A DNA stretch of 64,000 bases, taken from NCBI RefSeq assembly GCF_003254525.1, contig NZ_QFYS01000002.1:372001-436000 (forward strand). Direction: 5' to 3'. The stretch's first letter is position 1, and the number at the start of each line of letters is the position of its first letter. The position numbers and the translations under genes are program-made. This document shows, in pieces, positions 38,667-47,697 of this stretch. The DNA is from Phenylobacterium kunshanense (GTDB lineage: Bacteria; Pseudomonadota; Alphaproteobacteria; Caulobacterales; Caulobacteraceae). The notes beneath the pieces were generated by a model. The model did no database searches. It saw only the letters and a program-made list of their open reading frames with translations, and had not been told where the DNA came from.

Positions 38667-39284
38667 TCAGGGGTTAACGGCGGCCGTTTTCTGCGCCCGC
38701 CGGTTGTGCTCCGGAATCATGAAGAGGGGCAGGAAGGTCTGAACCAGGGGGCCGATGGCCAGGGCGTAGAGCACAGTACCGACGCCGACGGTTCCGCCGA
38801 GGAGCCAGCCCAGGACGAGAACGGCCAGCTCGATGCCGATGCGGACCAGGCGGATGGACCAGCCCGTCCGGCGCACCAGCCCGGTCATCAGCCCGTCCCG
38901 TGGCCCCGGACCCAGGCCGGCGCCGATGTACATCGCCCCGGCGATCCCGTTCAGCGCCACGCCGCCCAGCAGGAGACCGACGCGGACGGCGAAGTCCTCG
39001 ACGGCGGGAAGGATCATCATCGTCAGGTCCACCGACGTGCCGATGACGAGCACGTTGGCCACGGTTCCGACGCCCGGCCGCTGGCGCAGGGGAATCCACA
39101 GCAGGAGCACCACGGCGCCCACGAGATTCACCAGCATGCCGAACGACAGGCCCACGTGATGGGACAGGCCCTGATGGAAAACATCCCAGGGGTCGAGACC
39201 CAGTCCGGCCCGCAGCAGGAAGGCCATCGAGGCCCCGTAGAGATAGAGACCGATCAGGAGCTGGGTGAGGCGACGGATCATCAT
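38667..39284 (-). CDS. YczE/YitT-type membrane protein
   Basis: A 205-aa protein with about five transmembrane helices. It has the YczE pattern: LGLDPWDVFHQGLS near the N-terminus and GIAGAMYIGAGLGPGPRDGLMTGL in the middle. It is divergent from a MocR-type regulator 62 bp away. The pairing of MocR regulators with yczE is recurrent, and in Gram-positives the regulator (YczR) controls the membrane gene. The transported or sensed molecule is unknown. Confidence 0.8.
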   Translation of the reverse strand: MMIRRLTQLLIGLYLYGASMAFLLRAGLGLDPWDVFHQGLSHHVGLSFGMLVNLVGAVVLLLWIPLRQRPGVGTVANVLVIGTSVDLTMMILPAVEDFAVRVGLLLGGVALNGIAGAMYIGAGLGPGPRDGLMTGLVRRTGWSIRLVRIGIELAVLVLGWLLGGTVGVGTVLYALAIGPLVQTFLPLFMIPEHNRRAQKTAAVNP

Positions 39285-39346
39285 GGCCCAGCCAGATCGT
39301 CGAAAGTGGACCTGGAAAACAGTGCCAGTTGTGCGAGGGTGGCTCC

Positions 39347-40789
39347 ATGAACGCCCGTCGCATCGGCCCCGCATCCCTCACCCGCCTCCTTGGCGCCTGG
39401 CGCGAGGGCCGGGGCGGTCCCGCCTATCGCCAACTCGCGGACAGCCTGCGCCTGCTGATCCTGGACGGCAGGCTTCCCCTGGACGTCGTGCTCCCCGGCG
39501 AGCGGGAGCTGGCGGCGACCCTGGAGGTCTCGCGCACGACCGTGACCGCGGCGCTAGCCCGCCTGCGCGACGACGGCTTCCTGGACCGCCGGCAGGGCGC
39601 CGGGGCCCGCACCCGACTGCCCAAGGGGCCGGGCGAGCGGGGGATGGCCAGCCTGATGGCCGGTTCGGCGTCGGAAGGCCTGATCGACCTGGCGTCCGCG
39701 GCTCCGCCGGCGGCGGAGGTGGTCCACGGCGCCTACGCGGCGGCGCTCAGCCAGTTGCCGGCTCACCTGCCCAATCATGGCTATGCGGCGCTGGGCCTGG
39801 CCGAGCTGCGGGCCGCCGTCGCCGATCGATACACGCGCCGGGGCCTGCCGACGACGGCGGACCAGATCATGATCACCAACGGCGCGCAGCACGCCTTCGC
39901 CCTGATGCTGCGCCTGACCTGCGGTCCCGGCGACCGGGTGGTCATCGATCACCCGACTTATCCGCATGCCATCGACGCCATCCAGCGCGCCTCTTGTCGG
40001 CCCGCGCCGGTCGGCCTGCCGGGCGAGGATTGGGACGTCGAGGGCGTGACGGCCGCGTTGCGGCAGAGCGGGCCGCGGCTGGCCTATTTCATCGCCGACT
40101 TCCACAACCCGACCGGCCGCTGGATGTCGCCGCAAAGCCGCTTCGCCATCGCCCAGGCGGCGGCCCGTTCGCGCACCACCGTGATCTTCGACGAGACCCT
40201 GATCGACCTGTGGCTCGATGCGCCGATCCAGCCCTATGCGTTCGAGGAGCCCGACGAGGGCCTTGTCCGGCTGGGGTCGATGGGCAAGAGCTTCTGGGGC
40301 GGCATGCGGCTCGGCTGGATCCGGGCCGACGTCCAGACGATCCAGGCCCTGGCGCCGCGCCGGGCGTCCATCGACCTCGGCACACCCCTGCTGGAACAGC
40401 TCGCGGCCGTCCACCTGATCGCCGGCGAGGAGACCTCCCTGGCGGCGCGACGCGACATGCTGCGGCATCGCCGGGGCGTGCTGCTCGACCTCGTCCGCGA
40501 GCGGCTGCCGGAGTGGAAGGTGGCCTCGCCCCCCGGCGGCCTGTCCCTGTGGGCCGAGCTGCCGGCGCCAGTGTCGACCTCCCTGGCGGCGACGTCCGAG
40601 CGGTTCGGCGTACGCCTGGCGGCGGGGCCGCGGTTCGGCGTGGACGGCGCCTTCGAGCGCTTCATCCGCCTGCCGTACACCCTGCCCCCGGAGACTCTGG
40701 CGGAAGCGGTCGACGGCCTGGCCGAGGCCTACGCGCGGCTGCGGCCGTCGCAGGCGCCGGCGCGGGCCAGCCTGGGCGCCATGGTCTGA
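39347..40789 (+). CDS. MocR-type regulator (GntR HTH fused to aminotransferase)
   Basis: A 480-aa regulator. The GntR-type winged helix is at about 20-85 (YRQLADSLRLLILDGRL; LPGERELAATLEVSRTTVTAAL). The fold-type I aminotransferase-like domain fills the rest (NHGYAALGLAELRAAVADRYTRRG; ITNGAQHAFALML; DFHNPTGRWMS; LGSMGKSFWGGMRLGW, where K is the PLP lysine). PLP-binding residues are present, so PLP or an amine may be the effector. I chose the ATG at 39347, which starts the HTH directly. The likely target is the divergent yczE-like gene. Confidence 0.87.
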   Translation: MNARRIGPASLTRLLGAWREGRGGPAYRQLADSLRLLILDGRLPLDVVLPGERELAATLEVSRTTVTAALARLRDDGFLDRRQGAGARTRLPKGPGERGMASLMAGSASEGLIDLASAAPPAAEVVHGAYAAALSQLPAHLPNHGYAALGLAELRAAVADRYTRRGLPTTADQIMITNGAQHAFALMLRLTCGPGDRVVIDHPTYPHAIDAIQRASCRPAPVGLPGEDWDVEGVTAALRQSGPRLAYFIADFHNPTGRWMSPQSRFAIAQAAARSRTTVIFDETLIDLWLDAPIQPYAFEEPDEGLVRLGSMGKSFWGGMRLGWIRADVQTIQALAPRRASIDLGTPLLEQLAAVHLIAGEETSLAARRDMLRHRRGVLLDLVRERLPEWKVASPPGGLSLWAELPAPVSTSLAATSERFGVRLAAGPRFGVDGAFERFIRLPYTLPPETLAEAVDGLAEAYARLRPSQAPARASLGAMV

Positions 40790-40885
40790 CGTCGGTTCCG
40801 CAGCGGCACGCTTGCGGCGGCGCCCAAGCCGCGCATAGTGCCGCCTGAACGCCGATCATCTGAAGAAATCGGCGGGGGAGGCGTC

Positions 40886-42997
40886 ATGAAGTTCGTCCGT
40901 CTGGGCCTTGCGCTCGTCCTGGCCGCCACCGTGGCCGCGTGTCAGAAGGGCGAGAGCTCGGTCGACGCCAAGCGGCTGGAGGCCGCCGCCGGCAACGCCG
41001 AGTGGCTGTCCTATGGCAAGGACTACAACGAGCAGCGGTTCAGCCCGCTCGACAAGGTCAACACGGGCAATGTCGGCGAGCTGGGCCTGGCCTGGTTCGC
41101 AGAGTTCGACACCGACCGCGGCCAGGAGGCGACGCCGCTGCTGGTGGACGGCGTGCTCTACACGACCACGGCCTGGTCCAAGGTCTTCGCCTTCGACGCC
41201 AAGACCGGCAAGCAGCTCTGGAAGTACGACCCGGGCGTGCAGGGCTCGAAGGGCTTCGACGCCTGCTGCGACGTGGTCAACCGCGGCGCCGCGATCTGGA
41301 AGGGCCGGGTCTACGTCGGCACGCTGGACGGCCGCCTGGTGGCGCTGGACGCCAAGACCGGCAAGCCTGTCTGGTCGGTCCAGACCACCGACACCTCTAA
41401 GCCCTACACCATCACCGGCGCCCCGCGCGTCGTGAAGGACAAGGTGCTGATCGGCAACGGCGGCGGCGAGTACGGCGTCCGCGGCTACATCACCGCTTAC
41501 GACGCGGCGACCGGCAAGCAGGTCTGGCGCTTCTACACCGTGCCGAACGCCACCGGCGCGCCCGACGGCGCGGCCTCGGACAAGGTGATGGCCGGCAAGG
41601 TCAACGCCACCTGGTCGGACGGCGAGTGGAAGAAGACCGGCGGCGGCGGCACGGCCTGGGACTCCATGGCCTACGACCCGAAGCTGGACCTGGTCTACTT
41701 CGGCATCGGCAACGGCAACCCGTGGAACCACAAGCTGCGGTCGGGCGGGAAGGGCGACAACCTCTTCCTCTCCTCGATCCTGGCCCTGAAGCCGGACACC
41801 GGCGAATACGTCTGGCACTACCAGACCACGCCGGCCGAGAGCTGGGACTACACGGCGACCCAGCACATCATGCTGGCCGACCTGAACATCGGCGGCCAGC
41901 AGCGCCAGGTGTTGATGCAGGCGCCGAAGAACGGCTTCTTCTACGTGATCGACCGGGCCACCGGTCAGCTCATCTCGGCCAAGAACTACACGAACATCAC
42001 CTGGGCCTCGGGCGTCGACATGAAGACCGGCCGGCCGATCGAGAACCCGGCGGCGCGCTACCAGAACGCGGCGGTGCTGCAGGTGCCGGGCCCGCTGGGC
42101 GCACACAACTGGCAGCCGATGGCCTTCAACCCGAAGACCGGCCTCGTCTACATCCCGACCAACGTGACGCCGTTCGCCTACACCGACGACAAGTCGTTCG
42201 GCTACAAGGCCGGCGGCTGGAACGTCGGCGTAGACTTCCTGACCAACGCCCTGCCCACGGATGCGGCCACGATGAAGGCCATCACCGCCATGGTGAAGGG
42301 CCAGCTCGTGGCGTGGGATCCGGTTCAGCAGAAGGCGGTGTGGACCGTCGACCACCCCTATTTCTGGAACGCGGGCGTGCTCTCCACCGCCGGCGGCCTG
42401 GTCTTCCAGGGCGCCGCCCACGGGGAATTCGCGGCCTATGACGCGGCCAACGGCAAGCGCCTGTGGAGCTACAAGACCGGCAACGGGATCATCGCCGCGC
42501 CGATGAGCTATGAGCTGGACGGGGAGCAGTACGTGGCCGTCATGGTCGGCGTCGGCGGCGGCGGCCAGATCTCGGCGCCCGCCTCCATGCCCACGCGGCC
42601 GCGCCTGCCGGGACGGCTCCTCGTCTTCAAGCTGGGCGGCAAGGCGCAGGCCCCCGCGTTCCCGGAGCCGGCCGAACTGCCGGCCCTGGACCTGACGCAG
42701 ATCAGCTCGACCGGCGACGTGAAGAAGGGCTTCGCCATCTTCCACAACAACTGTCAGGTCTGCCACGGCCCCAACGCTTCCGGCGCCTGGCTGCCCGACC
42801 TCAAGCGCTCGCCGATGCTGATGTCGGCCGACAACTGGAAGGGCGTGCTGATCGACGGAACCAGCGCCAGCCGCGGCATGGCCAGCTTCGCGCGCTTCCT
42901 CACGCCGAAGGACGCCGAGGACGTGCGGGCCTACGTGATCGACGAGGCGAAGAAGGCCCAGAGCGGCCAGGCCACCGTGGCGATGCCGATCGGGTAG
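40886..42997 (+). CDS. PQQ-dependent dehydrogenase with C-terminal cytochrome c, lipoprotein
   Basis: A 703-aa quinohaemoprotein alcohol-dehydrogenase-like enzyme. The N-terminus has a lipobox (LAATVAAC, C19), unlike the plain Sec signals usual in type II enzymes. An eight-bladed propeller with repeated tryptophan-docking motifs spans about 25-580 (e.g. FDAKTGKQLWKYDP, LDAKTGKPVWSV, YDAATGKQVWRF, YDAANGKRLWSY). The vicinal disulfide cysteines are in GFDACCDVVNRG. A cytochrome c domain follows with C623-Q-V-C626-H627. It oxidises an alcohol or similar substrate and passes electrons to the respiratory chain; the substrate is unknown. A GGGGGAG ribosome binding site precedes the ATG. Confidence 0.93.
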   Translation: MKFVRLGLALVLAATVAACQKGESSVDAKRLEAAAGNAEWLSYGKDYNEQRFSPLDKVNTGNVGELGLAWFAEFDTDRGQEATPLLVDGVLYTTTAWSKVFAFDAKTGKQLWKYDPGVQGSKGFDACCDVVNRGAAIWKGRVYVGTLDGRLVALDAKTGKPVWSVQTTDTSKPYTITGAPRVVKDKVLIGNGGGEYGVRGYITAYDAATGKQVWRFYTVPNATGAPDGAASDKVMAGKVNATWSDGEWKKTGGGGTAWDSMAYDPKLDLVYFGIGNGNPWNHKLRSGGKGDNLFLSSILALKPDTGEYVWHYQTTPAESWDYTATQHIMLADLNIGGQQRQVLMQAPKNGFFYVIDRATGQLISAKNYTNITWASGVDMKTGRPIENPAARYQNAAVLQVPGPLGAHNWQPMAFNPKTGLVYIPTNVTPFAYTDDKSFGYKAGGWNVGVDFLTNALPTDAATMKAITAMVKGQLVAWDPVQQKAVWTVDHPYFWNAGVLSTAGGLVFQGAAHGEFAAYDAANGKRLWSYKTGNGIIAAPMSYELDGEQYVAVMVGVGGGGQISAPASMPTRPRLPGRLLVFKLGGKAQAPAFPEPAELPALDLTQISSTGDVKKGFAIFHNNCQVCHGPNASGAWLPDLKRSPMLMSADNWKGVLIDGTSASRGMASFARFLTPKDAEDVRAYVIDEAKKAQSGQATVAMPIG

Positions 42998-43011
42998 GGC
43001 GCCAGCCCTAC
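42994..43011. terminator. Possible bidirectional terminator
   Basis: Perfect 7-bp arms GTAGGGC and GCCCTAC with a 4-nt loop, spanning the stop codons of both convergent genes. There is no clear T-tract on either side. Confidence 0.35.
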
Positions 43012-44228
43012 CTCAGCACCTCCGCGAACTGGTCGGCGATCCAGTCTGCCTGGTCGTCGGTCAGGATCAGCGGCGGGGCGATGCGGATGGTGTGCTCGTG
43101 AGTCTCCTTGGCGAGGAGACCACGGGCCTGCAGGGCCTCGCACACCCGCCGGGCGCCGCCGGCGTCGGCGTGCAGCTCGACGGCCAGCATCAGGCCCCGG
43201 CCGCGCACCTCCTTCACCTGGGGGGCGCGGATCTCCGCAAGGCGGCCCATCAGACGGGCGCCCACGCGAGCCGCGTTCTCGACCATGCCCTCCTCGGTCA
43301 GCACCTTGAGCGCCGCCCGGGCGACCGCGCATGCCAGGGGATTGCCGCCGAAGGTGGAGCCGTGTTCGCCGGGGTGCAGCACGCTCATCACCTCGGAGTT
43401 CGAGAGCACGGCCGACACCGGATAGAAGCCGCCCGAGAGTGCCTTGCCGATCAGGGTCAGGTCGGCCTCAATGCCCTCGTGCTCCTCGGCCAGCAGGCGG
43501 CCGGTGCGGCCGAGGCCGGTCTGGATCTCGTCGAGGATCAGGATGACGTTGTGCTGGGTGCACAGCTCGCGCGCCCGCTTCAGGTAGCCCGCGGGGGGGA
43601 TGATGACGCCCGCCTCGCCCTGGATCGGCTCGACCAGGAAGGCGACGGTGTTGGGGGTGATCGCCGCCTCCAGCGCCGCGGCGTCGCCAAATGGGACGGT
43701 TCGGAAGCCTGGCGCGAACGGGCCGAAGCCGCCGCGCGACTGTGGGTCGGTGGAGAAGCCGACGATGGCCACGGTGCGGCCGTGGAAGTTTTCGGCGGCG
43801 ACGATGATCTCGGCCTGGCCCTCGGGCACGCCCTTGACCTCGTAGCCCCACTTGCGGGCCACCTTCAGCGCCGTCTCCACGGCCTCGGCGCCCGAATTCA
43901 TCGGCAGCACCTTGTGGCTGTTGGTGAGGGCGCAGAGCTCCTCGTAGAAGGCCGCGAGCTGGTCGTTGCGGAAGGCGCGCGAGGTGAGGGTCAGGCGACT
44001 GGCCTGTTCGACCATGGCGGCCAGGATCTTCGGGTGGCAGTGGCCCTGGTTCACGGCGGAATAGGCCGACAGGCAGTCCATGTAGCGCCGGCCGTCCACG
44101 TCCCAGACGTAGACGCCCTCGCCTCGGGTGAGCACCACGTCGAGGGGCTTGTAGTTCTTGGCGCCGTAGAGGGCCTCGGTCTCGATGTAGCGGTCGGCGA
44201 GCGAGCGCTGGAGGGCGATGTCGTTCAT
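43008..44228 (-). CDS. rocD: Ornithine aminotransferase
   Basis: A 406-aa class-III PLP aminotransferase converting ornithine and 2-oxoglutarate to glutamate-5-semialdehyde and glutamate. Signatures: [20 protein letters not shown] (substrate-binding region), [34 protein letters not shown] and the PLP lysine in [15 protein letters not shown]. The '[14 protein letters not shown]' phrase is specific to OAT. Its start lies 13 bp after the guanidine-modifying enzyme gene, so the two form an operon. Confidence 0.94.
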   Translation of the reverse strand: MNDIALQRSLADRYIETEALYGAKNYKPLDVVLTRGEGVYVWDVDGRRYMDCLSAYSAVNQGHCHPKILAAMVEQASRLTLTSRAFRNDQLAAFYEELCALTNSHKVLPMNSGAEAVETALKVARKWGYEVKGVPEGQAEIIVAAENFHGRTVAIVGFSTDPQSRGGFGPFAPGFRTVPFGDAAALEAAITPNTVAFLVEPIQGEAGVIIPPAGYLKRARELCTQHNVILILDEIQTGLGRTGRLLAEEHEGIEADLTLIGKALSGGFYPVSAVLSNSEVMSVLHPGEHGSTFGGNPLACAVARAALKVLTEEGMVENAARVGARLMGRLAEIRAPQVKEVRGRGLMLAVELHADAGGARRVCEALQARGLLAKETHEHTIRIAPPLILTDDQADWIADQFAEVLR

Positions 44229-44241
44229 GGGGGTGCGCTCC

Positions 44242-45111
44242 CTATTCGGCGGCGTGAAGCTGGGCGGCGGAGACCGAGCGGCGATCGAGGCGCAGGGTCA
44301 TGCAGTAGGCGGCCCCGCCCGAGAGGATGAAGGGCGCGAGGTCCACCTCGGTCAGGGCGTAGCCGGCGGCGGCGAGCTTCTCGCGCAGGCTGCCGGGCGC
44401 GCGGGCCATGATGATCCGCGAGCCGAGGTTCACCGCATTCACGCAGAAGGCGGCGGCCTCCTCGTCGCTGGCCTCGATCCGATCGGCCTCGGCCACGTGG
44501 GCGCGGATGTTGGCGCGGGCCTCGGCCGTGAACGCGGGCGGGTAGTACAGCACCTTGCCCCCGGCCAGCGGGCAGAAGCAGGTGTCGAGGTGATAGAAGC
44601 GGTCGGTGGCCAGCTCGAGGGGAATGATCTCCCGCCCGAAGGTCCGGCGGATGGCGGGCAGCGCGCCCTGGCTCGAGCGCGGGCCATAGCCGCACCAGAA
44701 GTGGCGGCGGTCGGCGTCCCAGATCGCATCGCCCGCGCCCTCGTGGAACAGGCCCTCGGGCAGGTCGACGATCTCGTCGACGAGGCCCCGCGCCTTCAGC
44801 CGCTGGAACGCGGCGCGGAAGTGCGGCTCCTCACCCTGGCGCTCGGGATGCCGGAAGCGGGCCAGCAGCACCTTGCCGTCGAGCACCACGGCGGCGTTCG
44901 CCGGAAAGACGAGATCGGGCAGGCCCTTCACGGCGCCCACCGTCTCCACGTGCGCGCCGGTGGCCTCCAGCGCCTCGCGCAGGGCCGTGGAGGCGGCGCA
45001 GGCGGCGGCTGCCTTCTCCGCGCCCCAGACCTCGGGCTTCATCCAGGGATTGATCCGGTAGCTGACATCGAAGCATCCGGGATCGGTCATCAGGAAGAAG
45101 GGGCGGTCCAT
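44242..45111 (-). CDS. Guanidine-modifying enzyme (DDAH/arginine dihydrolase-like)
   Basis: A 289-aa member of the amidinotransferase superfamily. N-terminal [17 protein letters not shown] is the signature shared with cyanobacterial arginine dihydrolases (ArgZ/AgrE) and related DDAHs. Catalytic residues: H174 (FYHLDTCFC) and the nucleophile C270 ([11 protein letters not shown]). Placed directly before rocD, it probably hydrolyses arginine (or a methylarginine) to ornithine or citrulline; the product cannot be told from sequence alone. A ribosome binding site AGAGGA precedes the ATG. Divergent from the Lrp gene. Confidence 0.82.
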   Translation of the reverse strand: MDRPFFLMTDPGCFDVSYRINPWMKPEVWGAEKAAAACAASTALREALEATGAHVETVGAVKGLPDLVFPANAAVVLDGKVLLARFRHPERQGEEPHFRAAFQRLKARGLVDEIVDLPEGLFHEGAGDAIWDADRRHFWCGYGPRSSQGALPAIRRTFGREIIPLELATDRFYHLDTCFCPLAGGKVLYYPPAFTAEARANIRAHVAEADRIEASDEEAAAFCVNAVNLGSRIIMARAPGSLREKLAAAGYALTEVDLAPFILSGGAAYCMTLRLDRRSVSAAQLHAAE

Positions 45112-45201
45112 GCGGGTCCTCTAAGCGTGTCTTCCGTCTGAGGTTGATCTCCACCCGCGCTAGCGAAAAGCCGGCAAGGTGATACATATCGCAGATCAGT
45201 T

Positions 45202-45214
45202 TGCCGAAACGGCA
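45202..45214. promoter_or_regulatory. Probable Lrp-family operator
   Basis: Inverted repeat TGCCG-AAA-CGGCA in the 118-bp divergent spacer between the arginine/ornithine operon and the Lrp regulator, 15 bp before the regulator start. Compact palindromes of this form are typical for Lrp/AsnC regulators of amino-acid catabolism. Confidence 0.5.
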
Positions 45215-45229
45215 TAGGTATCTGGCGAA

Positions 45230-45655
45230 ATGATCGACGACCTGGACCAGCGCCTGATCGCCCTGCTGCGGGCCGACTCGCGCACGCCGGCCGCCACACT
45301 GGCCAAGGCGCTGAAGGTCTCGCGCGGGACGGTGCAGAACCGGATCGAGCGGCTGCTGCGGACCGGGGTGGTGCAGGGCTTCACCATCAAGACCCGCCCC
45401 GACGTCGACGCCGGCCGGGTGCGCGCGGTGATGACCATCGCCATCGAAGGCGAGCGCTCCGGCGCGGTGGTGAAGGCGCTGAAGGGGTTCCCCGAGGTGG
45501 CGGCTGTCCACACCACCAACGGCCGCTGGGACCTCGTGGCCGAGCTGGACGTGGAAAGCCTGGGCGCCTTCAGCCTGGCCCTGGACCGCATCCGCCAGAT
45601 CGAAGGCATCGCCTCGACCGAGACCTCGATCCTGCTCGCGACGCAGAAGATGTGA
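45230..45655 (+). CDS. Lrp/AsnC-family transcriptional regulator
   Basis: A 141-aa regulator. The HTH is at about 1-60 (DDLDQRLIALLRADSRTPAATLAKALKVSRGTVQNRIERL) and the RAM ligand-binding domain about 65-138 (VKALKGFPEVAAVHTTNGRWDLVAELDV). The latter commonly binds an amino acid. It is divergent from the guanidine-modifying enzyme/rocD operon and likely controls it in response to arginine or ornithine, which is inference from context. Confidence 0.92.
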   Translation: MIDDLDQRLIALLRADSRTPAATLAKALKVSRGTVQNRIERLLRTGVVQGFTIKTRPDVDAGRVRAVMTIAIEGERSGAVVKALKGFPEVAAVHTTNGRWDLVAELDVESLGAFSLALDRIRQIEGIASTETSILLATQKM

Positions 45656-45679
45656 GGCAGGGCGCGCCGCCCCCCTCAC
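45652..45679. terminator. Bidirectional hairpin between Lrp and TerC
   Basis: Outer arms GTGAGG and CCTCAC, inner arms GGGCG and CGCCC, loop CGC. It covers the Lrp stop and the end of the convergent TerC gene. A modest T/C-rich tail follows on the plus strand. Confidence 0.4.
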
Positions 45680-46656
45680 GCTTCTCTCGGCGCGAGGGTG
45701 CGCGTCTTCCACAGCGACCAGCCGATGCCGGCGGCCAGGAGGGCTGCGGTGATGGCCAGGGAGACCGGCGCGGGGAACTTTTCCCAGCCCATGGCCTCGG
45801 CGAAGAAGACCTTGCCGCCGATGAAGATGAGGAGGGCGGCCAGCGCCTGCTTCAGGTAGGCGAACCGGGCGACCACTGCGGCCAGGGCGAAGTAGAGCGC
45901 CCGCAGGCCGAGGATGGCGAAGATGTTGGACGTGTAGACGATGTAGGGATCGGTGGTGATCGAGAAGATCGCCGGGACCGAGTCCACCGCGAAGACCACG
46001 TCGGCCAGTTCCACCATGACCAGGGCCATGAAGAGCGGGGTGGCGAACCACACCAGCTTTCCGGTCTTGCCGGGCTGCTTCACGAAGAAGCGGTGGCCGT
46101 GGAGGTCTTTCGTCAGGCGGATATGGCTGGCGAGCCAGCGGTAGACGGGGCTGTCGTGCGGGTCCTTGGGCGTCGTGTCGGCGAAGAACATCTTCACGCC
46201 CATCACGATCAGGAAGGCGGCGAATATCCAGAGCACCCAGGCGAAGCTGGCGACCAGGGCGGCGCCGAAGCCGATCATGATCCCGCGCAGGACGATCACG
46301 CCCAGGACGCCCCAGAACAGCACGCGGTGCTGGTAGATGCGCGGGACGGCGAAGGCGGCGAAGATGGTGGCGATGACGAAGACGTTGTCGAGGGCCAGGC
46401 TCTTCTCGATCAGGAAGCCGGTGACGTACTCGATGCCCGCCTCGCGGCCGAGCTGGCTCCAGACCCAGGCGCCGAAGCCCAGGCCGAGGGTGAGGTAGCC
46501 GCCCGAGAGCAGCAGGCTCTCGCGCACGCCGATCTCATGCTGGTCGCGGTGCAGCACGCCCAGGTCGAAGGCGAGCAGGACGATGACGAGGCTGGCGAAG
46601 GCCAGCCACATCCAGAGCGGCTGGCCGAGGACGGCCGCCGTGAGCATGTCGGTCAT
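45676..46656 (-). CDS. TerC/Alx-family membrane protein
   Basis: A 326-aa integral membrane protein with about nine transmembrane segments. The TerC acidic motifs are EKSLALDNVFV and ADVVFAVDSVPAIFS, where conserved Asp residues sit in membrane helices. Alx-type members export Mn2+ or help metalate exported enzymes; tellurite resistance is the historical name. It lies upstream of the small DUF465 gene on the other side of a 58-bp gap, same strand. Confidence 0.9.
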   Translation of the reverse strand: MTDMLTAAVLGQPLWMWLAFASLVIVLLAFDLGVLHRDQHEIGVRESLLLSGGYLTLGLGFGAWVWSQLGREAGIEYVTGFLIEKSLALDNVFVIATIFAAFAVPRIYQHRVLFWGVLGVIVLRGIMIGFGAALVASFAWVLWIFAAFLIVMGVKMFFADTTPKDPHDSPVYRWLASHIRLTKDLHGHRFFVKQPGKTGKLVWFATPLFMALVMVELADVVFAVDSVPAIFSITTDPYIVYTSNIFAILGLRALYFALAAVVARFAYLKQALAALLIFIGGKVFFAEAMGWEKFPAPVSLAITAALLAAGIGWSLWKTRTLAPREA

Positions 46657-46714
46657 TCAGGGATTCCGGTCGGCAAGGGAGGCGCGGACGGGCCGCGCCT
46701 CCGAAGCCCGAGGG

Positions 46715-46912
46715 TCAGGCGTGGCTCATCCGGATGGTGACGGGGACGAGGCCGGCCTCGGCCAGGAACAGCTCGTCCTTCACCTGCAGCTTCCGCCGCT
46801 TCAGGTCCTGGATCACCAGGGCGTCGGCGTTGGGCTTGCGCTGCTCCTGCCGGATCAGACGGTCCAGCTCACGATGCCGATTGCGCAGGCGCCAGATACG
46901 ATGATGGGTCAT
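46715..46912 (-). CDS. DUF465 (YdcH-like) small protein
   Basis: A 65-aa helical protein with the DUF465 pattern: RELDRLIRQEQRKPNADALVIQDLKRRKLQVKDEL, i.e. 'H..LD..I...E..p..D...i..LKk.KL.lKDei'. Function unknown; such proteins form short coiled coils. It lies upstream of TerC on the same strand. I see no gene in the 175 bp between it and the next gene upstream (47088). Confidence 0.82.
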   Translation of the reverse strand: MTHHRIWRLRNRHRELDRLIRQEQRKPNADALVIQDLKRRKLQVKDELFLAEAGLVPVTIRMSHA

Positions 46913-47087
46913 GTGTGCTCCTCCGATTGGAGGCGCGCCCGGGACCCGGCAGGCTTATGGGGGAGAGAGCTCCGGACCCCAGGCGCACCTGTGCGGTCCG
47001 ACATCACGATCGCCGTCGATCGTCAGAGGGGCCCGGTCCCGCAATCCTGAGATAGGCGCGGGAATCGGGGCCGCAAGAGGCTCGGAA

Positions 47088-47615
47088 TCATTTTCCGCCG
47101 CGTTCCTTCACTGCCCGGCGGGCAGCGGCGTCGTAGTAGAACAGGGCCTGTTCGGCGGCCTCGGTCTGGCCGTCGCGGTTGACCCGCTCGTAGGTCCCCC
47201 AGTGGCCGAAGGCGTTGCGGCAGTGGGCGTCGAGGTCGTTGATCGCCTGGCTGTAGCGGAAGGTGCGGTAGTTCTCGTGCGTGTAGCCGGCGCAGGCGCC
47301 GTGGGCGGAGAGCCATTCCAGGCGGCCGTGCTCGGCCATCAGCTTCTCGGCAAGCGTCGGCGGCTTCGGCGGGGCCGGGGCGTCGAGGGGGCCATAGTCG
47401 CCTCGGCCAACGCCAGCCTCGATGTCGTCCGCCTGCTGCAGCATCTGAGCCACCGTCTCGGCCGGCATCTTGTCCTTCAGCTTCTCGGCGTTGGCGCGGA
47501 TCTGCCGGGCGGACTCCAGCATGTGCTGGGCCGTGTTCTGGGCCGCCGCGACGGTGGGGACCGCCGCGGGCGCGAGAAGCGTGGCGACGAGGAGGGCGAG
47601 ACGCAGGGCGCGCAT
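47088..47615 (-). CDS. Secreted hypothetical protein
   Basis: A 175-aa exported protein: signal peptide (RALRLALLVATLLAPAAVPTVAAA, cleavage near AAAQ), a helical segment (TAQHMLESARQIRANAEKLKDK) and a C-terminal part with two Cys (HGACAGYTHENYRTF; DAHCRNAFGHWGTYERVN). I do not recognise the family. The start is the ATG at 47615, which gives a clean signal peptide; a longer frame begins 12 codons earlier. Confidence 0.6.
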   Translation of the reverse strand: MRALRLALLVATLLAPAAVPTVAAAQNTAQHMLESARQIRANAEKLKDKMPAETVAQMLQQADDIEAGVGRGDYGPLDAPAPPKPPTLAEKLMAEHGRLEWLSAHGACAGYTHENYRTFRYSQAINDLDAHCRNAFGHWGTYERVNRDGQTEAAEQALFYYDAAARRAVKERGGK

Positions 47616-47697
47616 GGGGCGAGGCTCCGATCCTGGGACGTGAACCGACATCTACGACCGAACGGTGGATTCGGACGAGCCCGCGGCGCGCGCGCCG

